In this document: positions 1 to 9,488 of the stretch, in pieces
How the letters are laid out: every line of letters begins with the position of its first letter
Position numbering within the stretch: the stretch's first letter is position 1
DNA from: Mesorhizobium sp. AR07
Lineage (GTDB): Bacteria > Pseudomonadota > Alphaproteobacteria > Rhizobiales > Rhizobiaceae
Direction: 5' to 3'
Length of the DNA: 64,000 nucleotides
Assembly: GCF_024746815.1 (NCBI RefSeq)
Contig: NZ_CP080528.1
Location: forward strand, 744,001 to 808,000
Made by a program: the position numbers and the translations under genes
The notes under the pieces: model-generated
What the model saw: the letters and a program-made list of their open reading frames with translations, nothing else
Database searches by the model: none
What the model was told of the DNA's origin: nothing

Positions 1-905
1 GTCGCGGAGGATAACGCACCTACTGCTATTACGGACGATGTCGCCTGCATGAAGTGTCTGCGATTTATCAGAAAGCTCATTTCGTTCTCCTCTGTCACTC
101 CCTTGCTCGTTGGCAAGGGGTTTCCAATTGCTCAACGCAGTCGGGAAACCACAAAACGATCACGCGAATGGTCAAACGGGATACAGGAAGCCTGCGTCTG
201 CCTCGTACCGACCGGTTGCCGCGTGTAACGCCCCAGGATCTTCCCATTACACCAACCGGTGCGGCGAGCACCGGCATCCGGTTTCCGAGTGAAGCGCCCA
301 ATTGCCAAACTGGTCGCTCCAAGGAATGCCTACCGCAATACGAGCGTGATTGCAACAAATGTTTGATCTCGTGAGATATGCATCAAGCGTGTTACGTCAA
401 TGCAGGCAGAAATCGTCAAAAATTTTCACATGACCTACTCTGGGAGTGGAGTTTGCGTGCCTTCCGCCCCGTCTGGAGCAACGGTCGAGTGAACGCCGCT
501 TTCGAGAACAACCGTTAATCCGCTCGGATGCGCAAAATCGTGATCGGCAAGCGTTGCGGCCGGCAATTTGAGCACTGACCGGTGCGAAGCAGCTTCGCTT
601 GAAGAAAAGCCACGCGGCAAGGCTCGTCGGAATAGGGCAGGCATCGCGGATTCTGGCGCGCCGGATAGTTGTCGGGCCGCCTAGACAACCCACTTCACGC
701 GAGCAAAAACGCGCCCTGCAAGCGGACGAAAGGGCTGCTCTGATTGGTTCCTCGACCCAAGCGCAGGCAGGGGCGCCGAGACTCCATCTCTAAGTCCCCG
801 ACCCTCGTAGTCTAGCAGCATTGCTGAGACTGATGGCGATGGCGCAATAGTGAGCAAGGCCCATCTCGGAATTGTTGGCGCGCGAAATTGCGGCGCAATC
901 CCGGG
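1..905. other. No recognisable gene
   Basis: Only short open frames occur on both strands, and none shows a family motif I recognise. The stretch is probably eroded accessory DNA at the left edge of the window. Confidence 0.5.
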
Positions 906-1249
906 CGAGACCGAGCGCGAATTCTCCGCTCGCCGCCCGTCGAGCTTGACCAGCTGATCGAACGTCTAGGCCCGGACAATGTAGGCGCCTTCCTCGGTGA
1001 GCCAGTGCTCAGCACGGGCGGCATCACGCCTCCGCCGGAAGGGTATTGGGAGGCGATCCAGGCTGTTCTGAAAAAGGTTGGAAGGCGGTGCTGACAGGGT
1101 TGGCGCATTCTCGCACGGCTATACCTACTCGGGTCACCGATCGGCGCCGTCGCGGCCAACGCGGTGCTCGACATTGTCGAGAAAGAATATCTCCCTGGTA
1201 ATGCGCGTCGCATAAACGGGAACTGCGCGATCTTGCCTGCTGCCATGGA
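906..1249 (+). pseudogene. Class III aminotransferase remnant
   Basis: Two short stretches match the middle and end of PLP-dependent class III (omega-amino acid type) aminotransferases. The first includes GAFLGEPVLSTGGITPPPEG, typical of the segment before the active-site aspartate. The second, in another frame after about 1100, includes FSHGYTYSGH and then ANAVLDIVEKEYLPGNA. The part that should lie between them, with the PLP lysine, is missing, and a one-base shift follows the SGH motif. The gene is dead, deleted internally and truncated at both ends. It is not the source of the intact aminotransferase at 8.0-9.3 kb, which is of a different (EctB-like) subfamily. Confidence 0.65.
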
Positions 1250-1450
1250 GATCCGCCGCTCGTCGCGCCGCGCGATCTCGCCCGGGCCGAGTTCGCGACG
1301 CTGCGGCTTCGCCTGCTCAAGATCGCCGTGCGGGTGCAGGAAACGGCGAGCCGCATCCGCTTGGCTTACGCGTCCTACTGTCCCGAAGCCGACCTCTTCC
1401 GCCGTCTTGCTTGGGCTCTCGCACCTCGGCCGCGGACGGCATCGCCCTAA
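1250..1450 (+). pseudogene. IS1380-family transposase C-terminal remnant
   Basis: A 66-codon open stretch ending in TAA encodes ARAEFATLRLRLLKIAVRV followed by a segment with RIRLAYASYCPEADLFRRL. This resembles the extreme C-terminus of IS1380-family transposases, and the other IS1380-type fragment near 18.4 kb has the comparable FDTLRLRLIKIAARV. No start, no DDE core and no element ends were seen. It is leftover insertion-sequence DNA that now abuts the amino-acid biosynthesis operon. Confidence 0.6.
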
Positions 1451-1648
1451 GCACGGGGGCTGCCATCGCCCCCATCAGCCCATCCAAATCCGGCCGACGC
1501 GTTCCCCATGGTCCAGACCTCGCCGTGGTGAAAGAGACGCAACGGATCAGCATGCCCGGGTCGCACATCAGATCACCGCAATCAACTCGGGTAAATACGG
1601 TGGGCTAAAGAGACATCCAGAGCGAATGACCACATTGCCCTGAAGGCC

Positions 1649-2815
1649 TTATTCGGGATTTCCCGGCGCATTATTTCCCCGGATGAGCAGCGAGCTATAG
1701 GCCGAGCGCTGTTTAACCGGTCTCGACCCAAACGGTTCGGCAACTGCTCCAGGATACATTCGTTCGTGGATCTGGCGCGCCAGGGCAATGGCGCGCTCAT
1801 AATCGCCGTCCAGGTGGACGCGCAACATTGCATCGTCAAGCTCGGTCACCGCGGTGCTCGATCCAATGGAGACCGGGGGAGTGCTCGTCAGCGCGACAAG
1901 CCGCATGGCAAAATCAATGTCGCTGATAATGCATAGGCCGGCTCTGTCGTTGTCCTCGATACAAATCGCGCTGATGTCATGTTGATCAAGAAGCACACGG
2001 AGGTTGTCGCGTGCCGCAAGGCTGGCGCACGATATCACCGCTGCGTCGCGAGCCACTGTCACGGAACCGGCGTTCCCATGGGCTGTTACAAGCGTGCCTG
2101 TGACGGTTCCGTCGCTGGTGAGCGATTTGCAAACAATGGCGACCGCGTGCCTTCCGGCGTAATCCACCGCCCTGTGGTGCAGTACCTTTGCGCCATGTCG
2201 CGACATCTGTGCGATGGTCCCATAGGCAATCTCCGGAATCAGTTGTGCCGCTGGGACAAGATAAGGATCTGCCGTATAAACGCCCGGAAGATCCGAGTAT
2301 ATTTCGCAAACGTGCTCTCCCAAAATGGACGCAATGACGATAGCTGTCAGATCAGAGCTGTTTCTACCGAGCATCGTTAGCCTGCCGGACTGATCAATTG
2401 CCTGGCCGCCCGTGGCAATGACAACGTCATGCTCCTGCAGTGCTGCACTGAGTGGCCTAGGATCTACGCCTTCTACTGACGCCCGACCGAAGTCTGAATT
2501 CGTACGTATTCCAAGGCAGTAGCCGTTCAAAGACGTTACGGGAATCCCTAGTCGGCTGACGGCGGCCTCCAACAGGCAGGCACTGAACATCTCCCCAATT
2601 GCTAGTGCTGCATCGAGGTTCGATGGTGATGCTTCTTTGTTGACGTCGAGCATGACGGCTTTCAGGTTGCCGGTTGTTCCCGACATCGCGCTGACCACGG
2701 CAACGACTTTGTTTTCGCCTGCCGCCAGTCGGTCGGCTATGTGCCGACCAACTCGACCGTAGTCGTCAGGATTCAAAAAACTAGAGCCCCCGAACTTCAG
2801 AACGCTTACGTTCAT
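1649..2815 (-). CDS. Aspartate kinase-like protein
   Basis: Aspartokinase-family enzyme of 388 residues, predicted to phosphorylate the beta-carboxylate of aspartate or a close analogue with ATP in the cytoplasm. The nucleotide-binding KFGGSS motif is at residues 7-12. SDLTAIVIA and SDLPGVYTADP, typical of the amino-acid kinase fold, follow, and a shortened ACT-type regulatory region ends the protein. It is the third gene of a minus-strand operon; its ATG overlaps the dehydrogenase stop codon as ATGA, so the two are translationally coupled. The sequence is clearly divergent from housekeeping LysC, and the neighbours are glutamate mutase rather than lysine or threonine genes. I infer that it may act on 3-methylaspartate. 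The family call is firm; the substrate is inference. Confidence 0.88.
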   Translation of the reverse strand: MNVSVLKFGGSSFLNPDDYGRVGRHIADRLAAGENKVVAVVSAMSGTTGNLKAVMLDVNKEASPSNLDAALAIGEMFSACLLEAAVSRLGIPVTSLNGYCLGIRTNSDFGRASVEGVDPRPLSAALQEHDVVIATGGQAIDQSGRLTMLGRNSSDLTAIVIASILGEHVCEIYSDLPGVYTADPYLVPAAQLIPEIAYGTIAQMSRHGAKVLHHRAVDYAGRHAVAIVCKSLTSDGTVTGTLVTAHGNAGSVTVARDAAVISCASLAARDNLRVLLDQHDISAICIEDNDRAGLCIISDIDFAMRLVALTSTPPVSIGSSTAVTELDDAMLRVHLDGDYERAIALARQIHERMYPGAVAEPFGSRPVKQRSAYSSLLIRGNNAPGNPE

Positions 2816-3843
2816 GTTCCACCAATCACGTTGTTGGCAATTGCATGCTGTGCGATGAGAAGTGCGTTAAGTGCGGCACCGACCTGCAGATTGTCTGCGA
2901 CCACCCAGATCCAGAGCCCGCGAGGGTTCTCAGGATTGACTCTAACCCGCCCGACATGAACATCTGCAGGATCTTGCAGGAAGCGCGGCGTTGGATATCC
3001 GTCGCGAACTCCGTCTGCATAGAGCTGAACACCTGGTTCTCTCGCCAGGAGCTCATGAACCTGCTCGAGGCGAACCGGGTCCTCGAACTCAAGGTATACC
3101 GCCTCGGAATGGCCGTTCAGTACGGGAACTCGAACGCAAGTGGAGGTTAACCGGAGATGAGGCATGCCCAAGATTTTTCGTGACTCTTGAACCAGCTTGC
3201 GCTCTTCGAGTGTCACGCCCTCCGGGGCGATCGCCCCAACCTGCGGTATGACATTGAACGCAAGGGAGACAGGGAAACGCTCGGCGCTTGGTCCTGCGCG
3301 CCCATCCAGTGCGGCTCTGGTCCCGTTCAATAGCTCATCAATCCCTACCAAGCCGCCCCCCGAGGCGGCCTGATAGGTGGTCAAGATGATCTGATGAATA
3401 TCAAACGCAGCTACCAGCGGCCTTAGAACACGGACCAGCTGAATCGAGGAGCAATTTGGGTTTGCCACGATCCCGGACCGTGGGCGAACGGCGAGCGCAC
3501 TTGGGTTAACTTGCGGTACGACGAGTGGCACATCAGGGTTCATTCGAAAGGCGTTCGAGTTGTCAATCACCAGGGCGCCTTCGGCTGCGAACCGAGGTCC
3601 ATATTCGGCGCTTACGGCGCCGCCTGCGGAAAAGAATGCGATGTCGAATTTGGTATCACCGATCTCGCCGAGTGGCTCCACGAAGCAGATTCCATCCCGA
3701 AACGTCGACCGGCGACCGGTCGAATTGCTGGACGCGAGCAGCCGCAACCGATTGACCGGAATGTGGCTTGCTTCCAGCAACTTGATTAGTTCAGCTCCGA
3801 CGGCGCCGGTGGCCCCAATGATAGAAATATCGAAGGCTCTCAT
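2812..3843 (-). CDS. Aspartate-semialdehyde dehydrogenase-like protein
   Basis: NADPH-dependent reduction of an acyl phosphate to a semialdehyde is the family reaction. The N-terminal Rossmann motif is IIGATGAVG. The catalytic cysteine lies in IVANPNCSSIQL, the substrate-pocket glutamine in TTYQAASGGG and the catalytic histidine in PVLNGHSEAV, so the active site is complete. I chose the ATG at 3843 because a GAGGA ribosome site precedes it and family members begin close to the Rossmann motif. An ATG at 3855 overlaps the upstream stop as ATGA and would add four residues. The gene sits between the mutase subunit and the kinase in one operon. It is likely a paralogue dedicated to this pathway, turning the kinase product into aspartate semialdehyde or its 3-methyl analogue. 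Confidence 0.9.
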   Translation of the reverse strand: MRAFDISIIGATGAVGAELIKLLEASHIPVNRLRLLASSNSTGRRSTFRDGICFVEPLGEIGDTKFDIAFFSAGGAVSAEYGPRFAAEGALVIDNSNAFRMNPDVPLVVPQVNPSALAVRPRSGIVANPNCSSIQLVRVLRPLVAAFDIHQIILTTYQAASGGGLVGIDELLNGTRAALDGRAGPSAERFPVSLAFNVIPQVGAIAPEGVTLEERKLVQESRKILGMPHLRLTSTCVRVPVLNGHSEAVYLEFEDPVRLEQVHELLAREPGVQLYADGVRDGYPTPRFLQDPADVHVGRVRVNPENPRGLWIWVVADNLQVGAALNALLIAQHAIANNVIGGT

Positions 3844-3851
3844 GAGATTCC

Positions 3852-4319
3852 TCATTCAGAAGTCGCGATAGAAACGTTCCGTCGGGGGAGCTGGTGCAAG
3901 AGCAAAGGTAACGCCGCCGCGTCATCGAGCACGTAATCCACGCCGAGCGCAAGCAATTCCTCTCTCGTTTTGGCTGCCTGATCCCGGGTGACGCCAAGAT
4001 TGCCACCTACGATGATAGGGCAAGAAATAAGAAGATCTCTCTTCGCACCTCTTATTGCTTTCAAATCCTCGTAGGCGTGGCCATTTAAGCTACCTATAAC
4101 TAGTGCGTCGGCGTACGGATGTAACTGGAAAGCAGCCACGAACTCGTCGACGGATGTGCATGCGCCGAGGTTGATCACATCAAATCCGGAGTGGCTAAGC
4201 TCATATTCGATGAGCTTGTTCGCAACCACATGACAATCACTCTCGGCGACGCCGAGGATAACGACCCGACCTTCAGAGAACTGTTCGGTGGCAGGTCGCG
4301 GCTTAGCAGACATGTTCAT
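3852..4319 (-). CDS. glmS: Glutamate (methylaspartate) mutase sigma subunit
   Basis: Cobalamin-binding small subunit of adenosylcobalamin-dependent glutamate mutase, which rearranges L-glutamate to (2S,3S)-3-methylaspartate with the epsilon subunit. The B12-binding signature is visible in order: ESDCHVVANKL (histidine ligand kept, the usual glycine of DxHxxG replaced by alanine), GSLNG, and IVGGNLGV. The length of about 155 residues is a little above the usual 137-150. The start at 4319 has an AGAGGA ribosome site; 4313 is an alternative ATG. It is the first gene of the leftward operon with the dehydrogenase and kinase. The matching epsilon subunit is 5 kb away at 9489-10844, separated by insertion-sequence debris. 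Confidence 0.88.
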   Translation of the reverse strand: MNMSAKPRPATEQFSEGRVVILGVAESDCHVVANKLIEYELSHSGFDVINLGACTSVDEFVAAFQLHPYADALVIGSLNGHAYEDLKAIRGAKRDLLISCPIIVGGNLGVTRDQAAKTREELLALGVDYVLDDAAALPLLLHQLPRRNVSIATSE

Positions 4320-4733
4320 TGCTTCCTCTATTGAGATCGCATCAGGCTCCCGACTGGGGTATCTTCGGCGATGACCGCCCACAAGTACGCGGGAATAGAA
4401 TTCTCAAGAACTACCAGGATCGGTAGGTGGGCAGTGTTGGGTGCGCTCGCCATGCCTCACGCTGAACAACATCCAGCAGACCGTGCTGTATATTGCAGGT
4501 GCCTGTCGCGCATGAGCCGCCGCAGGGACTACCATTGGTGGCAGGGTGCTGTCGTGGGCCACGAGCGGATGCGTCAACTACCCGATGTCGTAGTATCGGC
4601 GCTTGCCCGGGAACTGTAGAACTCATGTTGTTTCGGCGCACTGACCACAAAGTCTGAGGTTAGGCCCGGATGAAATGCTGATGCCGACTTACGCTCCGAC
4701 TACCGCGTCGCACGCACGAAAGGACAACAGCCA
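4320..4733. promoter_or_regulatory. Divergent intergenic region
   Basis: This 414-base gap lies between the leftward mutase operon and the rightward ATP-grasp gene, so promoters for both must lie here or further away. I looked for sigma-54 (TGGCAC-N5-TTGC) elements, NifA sites (TGT-N10-ACA), nod boxes and tts boxes and found none. No convincing small gene was seen. Confidence 0.4.
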
Positions 4734-5969
4734 ATGGCAACAAAAGCACTCATCCTGCTTGAAGGTTCAAGGGGTAATGGGCTGCTACACGTTCAAGCGG
4801 CCCAGCGTCTTGGCCTTCATCCAATTACCCTGGCGGCTGATCCCGCTCAGTACGACTACCTTGCAGCGGAGGGCAGTGAGGCGATCCGTGTCGATACAGA
4901 CAATCTCGAGGCGCTGATCCAAGAATGTTCCCGGCTGCGTGCGACCTATGACATTGCGGGCATCACTGGTTTTACGGGCCTCGACGAGTCGGTCTATGCC
5001 ACAGTTGGAAAGCTCTGCCGGTATTTCGAGCTACCGGGACCAAACCCCGCATCGATTGAACAATGCTGCGACAAACTCGTTCAACGTCAGCTCCTCGCGC
5101 AGGCCGGCGTTCCAATGCCTGCTTATCGCTTGGCAGCGAATGCGACGGAGGTACAAATTGCGGCCGCGGAGATCGGCCTGCCGGTGATTCTTAAGCCAGC
5201 CGTAGGCGGCGGCAGCACCGGTGTCCAATTGTGCCGCAATGCCGATGAGTTAGCCGAACATACGACCCATCTGTTGGGCGGGACGCACCTATGGCAGTCT
5301 TCGGCGAGAATACTGGTCGAAGAATTCGCACGAGGCCCACTCTATAGCGCCAATACGATGGGAAACGCGGTCATTGCGAATGGTGCCGCCGAGTTCAACC
5401 GCCCACCGCATTTTGTCCCTCGCGAGAGCATGTTTCCGGCCCCGCTAACTGATGAGGAGCGTAAGCGTATTGCGGATGTTTCGCTGAACTGCTTGCGAGC
5501 TCTCGGCCTTGGCTGGGGGCCAACGAACATTGAATTCCGGTGGACAAAGCGTGGGCCAGTCGTAATTGAAGTCAATCCACGTCTTCCTGGTTGGACCACT
5601 CCTCGGCTGATTCACCTGGCTTACGGTATCGATCTCACAACCGAGCACATCAAGCTTGTCATCGGCGACGAATGCGATCTGCGCGCAAGGCATTCGCACA
5701 CTGCGGCCGCGCGGTTCGTAGTTCCTGATCGCGACGGCATTCTCGATCGGATCGAGGGTGCCAGTCTGGCGGCTGCTGTGCCGGGTGTCGTTGAGGTCAG
5801 ATTTTATGTTAAACCCAAGACGCCCATCGTCCGGAAAGGCGATTACCGAGACATGATCGGACATGTCATCGCCGCTTCGCCCACCCGTGCTCGGACCAAG
5901 TCCATACTTCAGCGTGCCGTCGACTTAATCAGCTGGTCGATCACACCATTTCCGAGCGTTGACGAATAG
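4734..5969 (+). CDS. ATP-grasp carboxylate-amine ligase
   Basis: A 411-residue ATP-grasp enzyme of the biotin carboxylase-like fold, expected to activate a carboxylate as acyl phosphate and join it to an amine. Visible features are an N-terminal Rossmann-like segment (ALILLEGSRGNG), the ATP lysine and glycine loop in VILKPAVGGGSTGV, and the metal-binding VIEVNPRLPG near residue 285. An AAAGGA ribosome site precedes the ATG. It is divergently placed from the mutase operon, which suggests a shared pathway. A natural role would be to ligate or acylate the diamino acid made by the neighbours. The substrate cannot be read from sequence. Confidence 0.8.
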   Translation: MATKALILLEGSRGNGLLHVQAAQRLGLHPITLAADPAQYDYLAAEGSEAIRVDTDNLEALIQECSRLRATYDIAGITGFTGLDESVYATVGKLCRYFELPGPNPASIEQCCDKLVQRQLLAQAGVPMPAYRLAANATEVQIAAAEIGLPVILKPAVGGGSTGVQLCRNADELAEHTTHLLGGTHLWQSSARILVEEFARGPLYSANTMGNAVIANGAAEFNRPPHFVPRESMFPAPLTDEERKRIADVSLNCLRALGLGWGPTNIEFRWTKRGPVVIEVNPRLPGWTTPRLIHLAYGIDLTTEHIKLVIGDECDLRARHSHTAAARFVVPDRDGILDRIEGASLAAAVPGVVEVRFYVKPKTPIVRKGDYRDMIGHVIAASPTRARTKSILQRAVDLISWSITPFPSVDE

Positions 5970-6103
5970 GAACAGACTGCGGCCTTACCTCCCCGCACCA
6001 GCGCGGGTAACACCAGAGAAGAGGTGATGTTTCATGGCTATAGCCCGACGATGCACATGCAAGGTGGTCTTGCTCCGCATTTGTGGAGAGCGGTTTGGTA
6101 GCT

Positions 6104-6340
6104 ATCCGGCCCGCCTTTCGAACTGAACCGGACTGACGTAGTCGAGCGTCGAATGACGCCGCAAGGGATTGTAGAAGCCGTCGATGTAAAGACTCATCGC
6201 CTGCTTGGCCTCGGCTCTCGTCTAGAGTGCGCCAGACCAGCTCGGATTTCAAGGTCTTGAAGAAGGCCTCGACGATCGCGTCAAAACGATTTCCTTTCCC
6301 GGACATCCAGATCTGGATGCCATGCTTCTTCAGTTCCGCT
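6104..6340 (-). pseudogene. IS3-family transposase (OrfB) C-terminal remnant
   Basis: The minus strand encodes VVEAF-like residues (IVEAFFKTLKSELVWRT) of the integrase core with the last catalytic glutamate. After a frameshift it encodes RRHSTLDYVSPVQFERRAG, the typical IS3 OrfB end. No OrfA and no inverted repeats were found. It lies just downstream of the ATP-grasp gene. Confidence 0.75.
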
Positions 6341-6382
6341 GTTAGGCCGTTGAGCAGTATTGGCTGCCGCTGACCGTTATGC

Positions 6383-6497
6383 AAGGAGCTTTCGACCTAT
6401 GAAGGTGTGATCAGGGCGGTCTTCTGTCAGGCCTTTGAATGCGGCACTTCCAAAAGCCGCTGGCCGGTATGGTGATCAGCGGATCGAGTCCAAAGGG
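6383..6497. repeat. Dispersed repeat, copy 1
   Basis: About 115 bases closely resemble 29011-29127, sharing GCAAGGA, a GCGGTCTT-TGTCAGGCC core, GGCCGGTATGGTGAT and TCCAAA in the same order and orientation. Both copies lie near insertion sequences, so this is probably a shared end or flank of an element family. Its identity is unknown. Confidence 0.55.
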
Positions 6498-7803
6498 ACT
6501 GTCAGGAATTCCGTGTGCGGGCGGGCTGTTGAACATTATGCCGCCATTGCCCTGATGAAGCGCCCGAAGATGACGGAACTGGGCCTTGGCCATGGTCCAC
6601 GCACGTGGCGGCATTTTCCATTCTTTCTCAGATCGGTTCAAGATCAGATAGAGCAGCTTGGTCGCCGCATCGTCGCTGGGGAAATGGCCCCTGGCCCTGC
6701 CAGCCCGTCGAAGTTTCGAGTTCAACGCCTCTATTGAGTTCGTCGTGTAAATGATCCGGCGGACGTCGTCAGGGAACGCGAAGAATGGAATGACCTCGCC
6801 CCAGGCGCGCCGCCAGCTCTGGCCGATGGCGGGATAGCGCAGGCCCCAGGGGCCGATCTTGAACGCCGCCAACGCCTTTTCGGCGGCATCGGCATCGACG
6901 GCGCGGTAGATTTCCTTGAGTTCGCCGCCGAGGCTCTTGCGGTCTTTCCAGGACACGAAGTCCATGGAGTTGCGCAGCAGATGGACGATGCATGTCTGGA
7001 CGATCGCCTCCGGGAACACAGCGGTGATCGCGTCCGGGAAGCCTCTCAGGCCATCGACAACAGCCAGCAGGATATCTTCCGTGCCGCGGTTCTTGAGCTC
7101 GTTCATCACCCGCAGCCAGAACTTGGCGCCTTCATTCTGCTCGAGCCGCAGGCCGAGCACCTCCTTTGCACCATCGGCGCGCACGCCCAGTGCGATGTGG
7201 ATGGCCTTGTTGCGGACCATCCCTTCATCGCGGATCTTGACCCGGATCGCATCGAAGAAGACCAGCGGGTAAATCGGACCGAGCGGCCTCTGCTGCCAGG
7301 TGGCGACTTCGTCGAGCACGGCGTTCGTCACCGTTGAGATCAGGTCCGCATACACATCGATGCCGTACAGATCGCGCCGGTGCCCGGTGATCTCCCGGGT
7401 GCTCATGCCGCGCGGGTACATCGATACGATCTTGTCATCATCGGGAAAACGGCGCTGTTACTTGGCGATCAGCTGAGGATCGAAACTCGACTGGCGATCA
7501 CGCGGGACATCGATCTCCAGCTTGCCGGTCTCGGTCGTCACCGTCTTGCGACCATAGCCGTTACGCGTATTGCCAGCGTCTTCGCCGCTGGCAAGGATGA
7601 TCCATCTCCGCGTTCAGCACACGCTCGGTCAGAGTCTTCTTCAGCGAATCCAGCAGGCCGCCTTGTTCGAACGCAGCACTGGCTGCTCCGCCTGCCAGCA
7701 GCTGGTCGAGAAGATAATTCGGTATCACAGGTTCTTTGCGTAGGGTCATAGTGGGAATCCTTTTTACCCATTATGCCCGCCCGCACACGGAATTCCTGAC
7801 AGT
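6498..7803. mobile_element. IS256-family insertion sequence
   Basis: A 1.3 kb element bounded by 29-base perfect inverted repeats, 6498-6526 and 7775-7803, beginning ACTGTCAGGAATTCCGTGTG. The flanks do not form a matching target duplication, so the copy may have lost its original partner flank through recombination or deletion. It carries a dead transposase gene and separates the ATP-grasp gene from the aminotransferase, interrupting what may have been one biosynthetic cluster. Confidence 0.85.
6525..7749 (-). pseudogene. IS256-family transposase, broken
   Basis: The N-terminal part (start about 7749, NYLLDQLLAGG) and the main part up to about 6525 are in different frames, and a TAA interrupts the reading at about 7457 (after PQLIAK). 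The core is well kept: YPLVFFDAIRVKIRDEG, LAVVDGLRGFPDAI and IIYTTNSIEALNSKLR carry the usual mutator-type DDE surroundings. The element would need a transposase from elsewhere to move. Confidence 0.85.
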
Positions 7804-7986
7804 TCCGGGCCAGCGGTGATTGAAGCACCGCGCATTAAAGGCCGGAGACATGACTGCACCCGCCCCGCTAGGCCAAATGTCATCAACAATCACATTGCCC
7901 AACGGGCGCCATCCAGACATGACATTATCAATTGAAAGCCTGGCCATAGGGCTAAGGTTCCCGCGCTTGGCCCCGCCATGAATCAC
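7804..7986 (-). pseudogene. Truncated open frame cut by IS256 end
   Basis: A leftward open frame starting at 7986, 13 bases after the aminotransferase stop, runs straight into the insertion-sequence end at 7803. Its residues (SIDNVMSGWRPLGNVIVDD and on) match no family I recognise, and it is not an ectoine synthase. It could be the start of a further pathway gene in the same operon as the aminotransferase that the insertion destroyed. Confidence 0.35.
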
Positions 7987-7999
7987 GCAGCGATCCGCT

Positions 8000-9274
8000 T
8001 TAGGCGCTTACGTGCACAGAGTGGGCCAGAATGTCCAGACCACGTTGAAGCATCTGCCCGTCAATCGTCAAAGGAGGAAGTAGCTTGATGACCTGGTCCT
8101 CCGCGCCACACCGCTCTACCACAAGCCCGCCTTCAAAGGCCTTGCGAACGATTCTTTCAGCGAGTTTACCTGTACCGCAATCGAGCCCCAGCATCATGCC
8201 CCTTCCGCGCACGGAAAGGCCATGATCTGGGCCGCTTTGAGCGACCTGCCGGAGGCGCTCGCTCAGGATGTGCCCTGTTTTCGCAACACCCTCAGACAGA
8301 TTTTCATTCGTCCAGAACTTTCGCAACGCAGCAGTCCCCGTCACGAACGCAAGGTTGTTGCCTCTGAAAGTTCCATTGTGTTCGCCCGGCCGCCAAACGT
8401 CTAGTTCGGGTTTGAGCAGCAAGAGAGACATCGGTAATCCACAGCCGCTAAGGGACTTCGACAAAACAATGATGTCTGGCGATAAATCTGCAAATTCGAA
8501 ACTGAAGAAATTGCCCGTTCGTCCGCAACCTGCTTGAATGTCATCAACAATGAGGAGGATGCTGTTCTTTCTGCAAAGACGCTGGAGCGCCTGCAGCCAA
8601 TCCTTGCTCGCAGGATTGATGCCCCCCTCGCCTTGGACGGTTTCCAGAATGATGGCTGCCGGCAGGTCGACACCGCTGCTTGCATCAGCAAGGACCCTGT
8701 CCAGATATTCCGAAGTGTCGTTGTCGGCTCCCAGGTACCCGTCATAGGGCATGAACACTGCGCCGACTGTAGGAAGGCCTCCTGCTTCTCGGTAGTATCG
8801 ATTACCGGTTACCGCAAGCGCGCCCAAGCTCACTCCGTGAAAACCGTTGGTGAATGATATTATACTGTGCCGGCCAGTGGCCTTGCGTGCGAGTTTCAAA
8901 GCGGCTTCCACGGCATTGGCCCCGGTGGGACCGGGAAACTGAAATTTGTATCTCAGACCACGGGGACGCAATATTATTGCATCAAAATACTCCATAAACT
9001 CTCTTTTCGCTGACGTCGCCATGTCCAACCCGTGCATAATTCCATTTGATGTCAAATACTTCACCGCGTCGCTTATCAAATCGGGATCGTTGTGGCCATA
9101 GTTAAGAGCGCCCGCGCCGGAGAGGAAATCGACAAACTCGAAGCCATTCTCGTCCTCGAGAATGGCTCCTGCGGCCTTCCTAAACACAACAGGAAAGGTT
9201 CGCGAATACGACCGCACGTTCGATTCGAGGTTTTCGAAGGCAAATAGCGAGTTGAAGCTACTCTCTTGAAGCAT
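8000..9274 (-). CDS. EctB-like diaminobutyrate--2-oxoglutarate aminotransferase
   Basis: Class III PLP-dependent aminotransferase of 424 residues, matching EctB over its whole length. It shares NVRSYSRTFPVVF, the ALNYGHNDP motif, QFPGPTGANAVEAALKLAR, SFTNGFHGVSLGALAVTGNR, ETVQGEGGINPAS and the PLP lysine in LSKSLSGCGLP. EctB moves an amino group from glutamate to aspartate 4-semialdehyde, giving L-2,4-diaminobutyrate. A GAGGAAAG ribosome site precedes the ATG. There is no ectA or ectC nearby, so ectoine is not the product. With glutamate mutase, aspartate kinase and semialdehyde dehydrogenase genes close by, a likely substrate is 3-methylaspartate 4-semialdehyde and the product 2,4-diamino-3-methylbutanoate. 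The family is firm; the methylated substrate is inference. Confidence 0.88.
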   Translation of the reverse strand: MLQESSFNSLFAFENLESNVRSYSRTFPVVFRKAAGAILEDENGFEFVDFLSGAGALNYGHNDPDLISDAVKYLTSNGIMHGLDMATSAKREFMEYFDAIILRPRGLRYKFQFPGPTGANAVEAALKLARKATGRHSIISFTNGFHGVSLGALAVTGNRYYREAGGLPTVGAVFMPYDGYLGADNDTSEYLDRVLADASSGVDLPAAIILETVQGEGGINPASKDWLQALQRLCRKNSILLIVDDIQAGCGRTGNFFSFEFADLSPDIIVLSKSLSGCGLPMSLLLLKPELDVWRPGEHNGTFRGNNLAFVTGTAALRKFWTNENLSEGVAKTGHILSERLRQVAQSGPDHGLSVRGRGMMLGLDCGTGKLAERIVRKAFEGGLVVERCGAEDQVIKLLPPLTIDGQMLQRGLDILAHSVHVSA

Positions 9275-9488
9275 GATCTTTCCTCAACCAGACGATAGCC
9301 CCACAGCACTGCGCCGACACTATTGATGTAATCGCTGACCTCCCAGATCCGCCTTCAGTGTCGGGATTCTGGCGAAGCTCTGCGGTTTTAAACGACAACC
9401 TCGGCCAGTGCGCCTACCCAGGATGGTAGTTTCGTCACTGGCCGTTCCTTAGTACACGCCTATTCCGGGTACAAAAGGAACAGCGCAA

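Noticed and set aside
6498..7803. Target-site duplication of the IS256-type element
   Set aside because: The bases outside the two inverted repeats do not match, so no duplication is reported.
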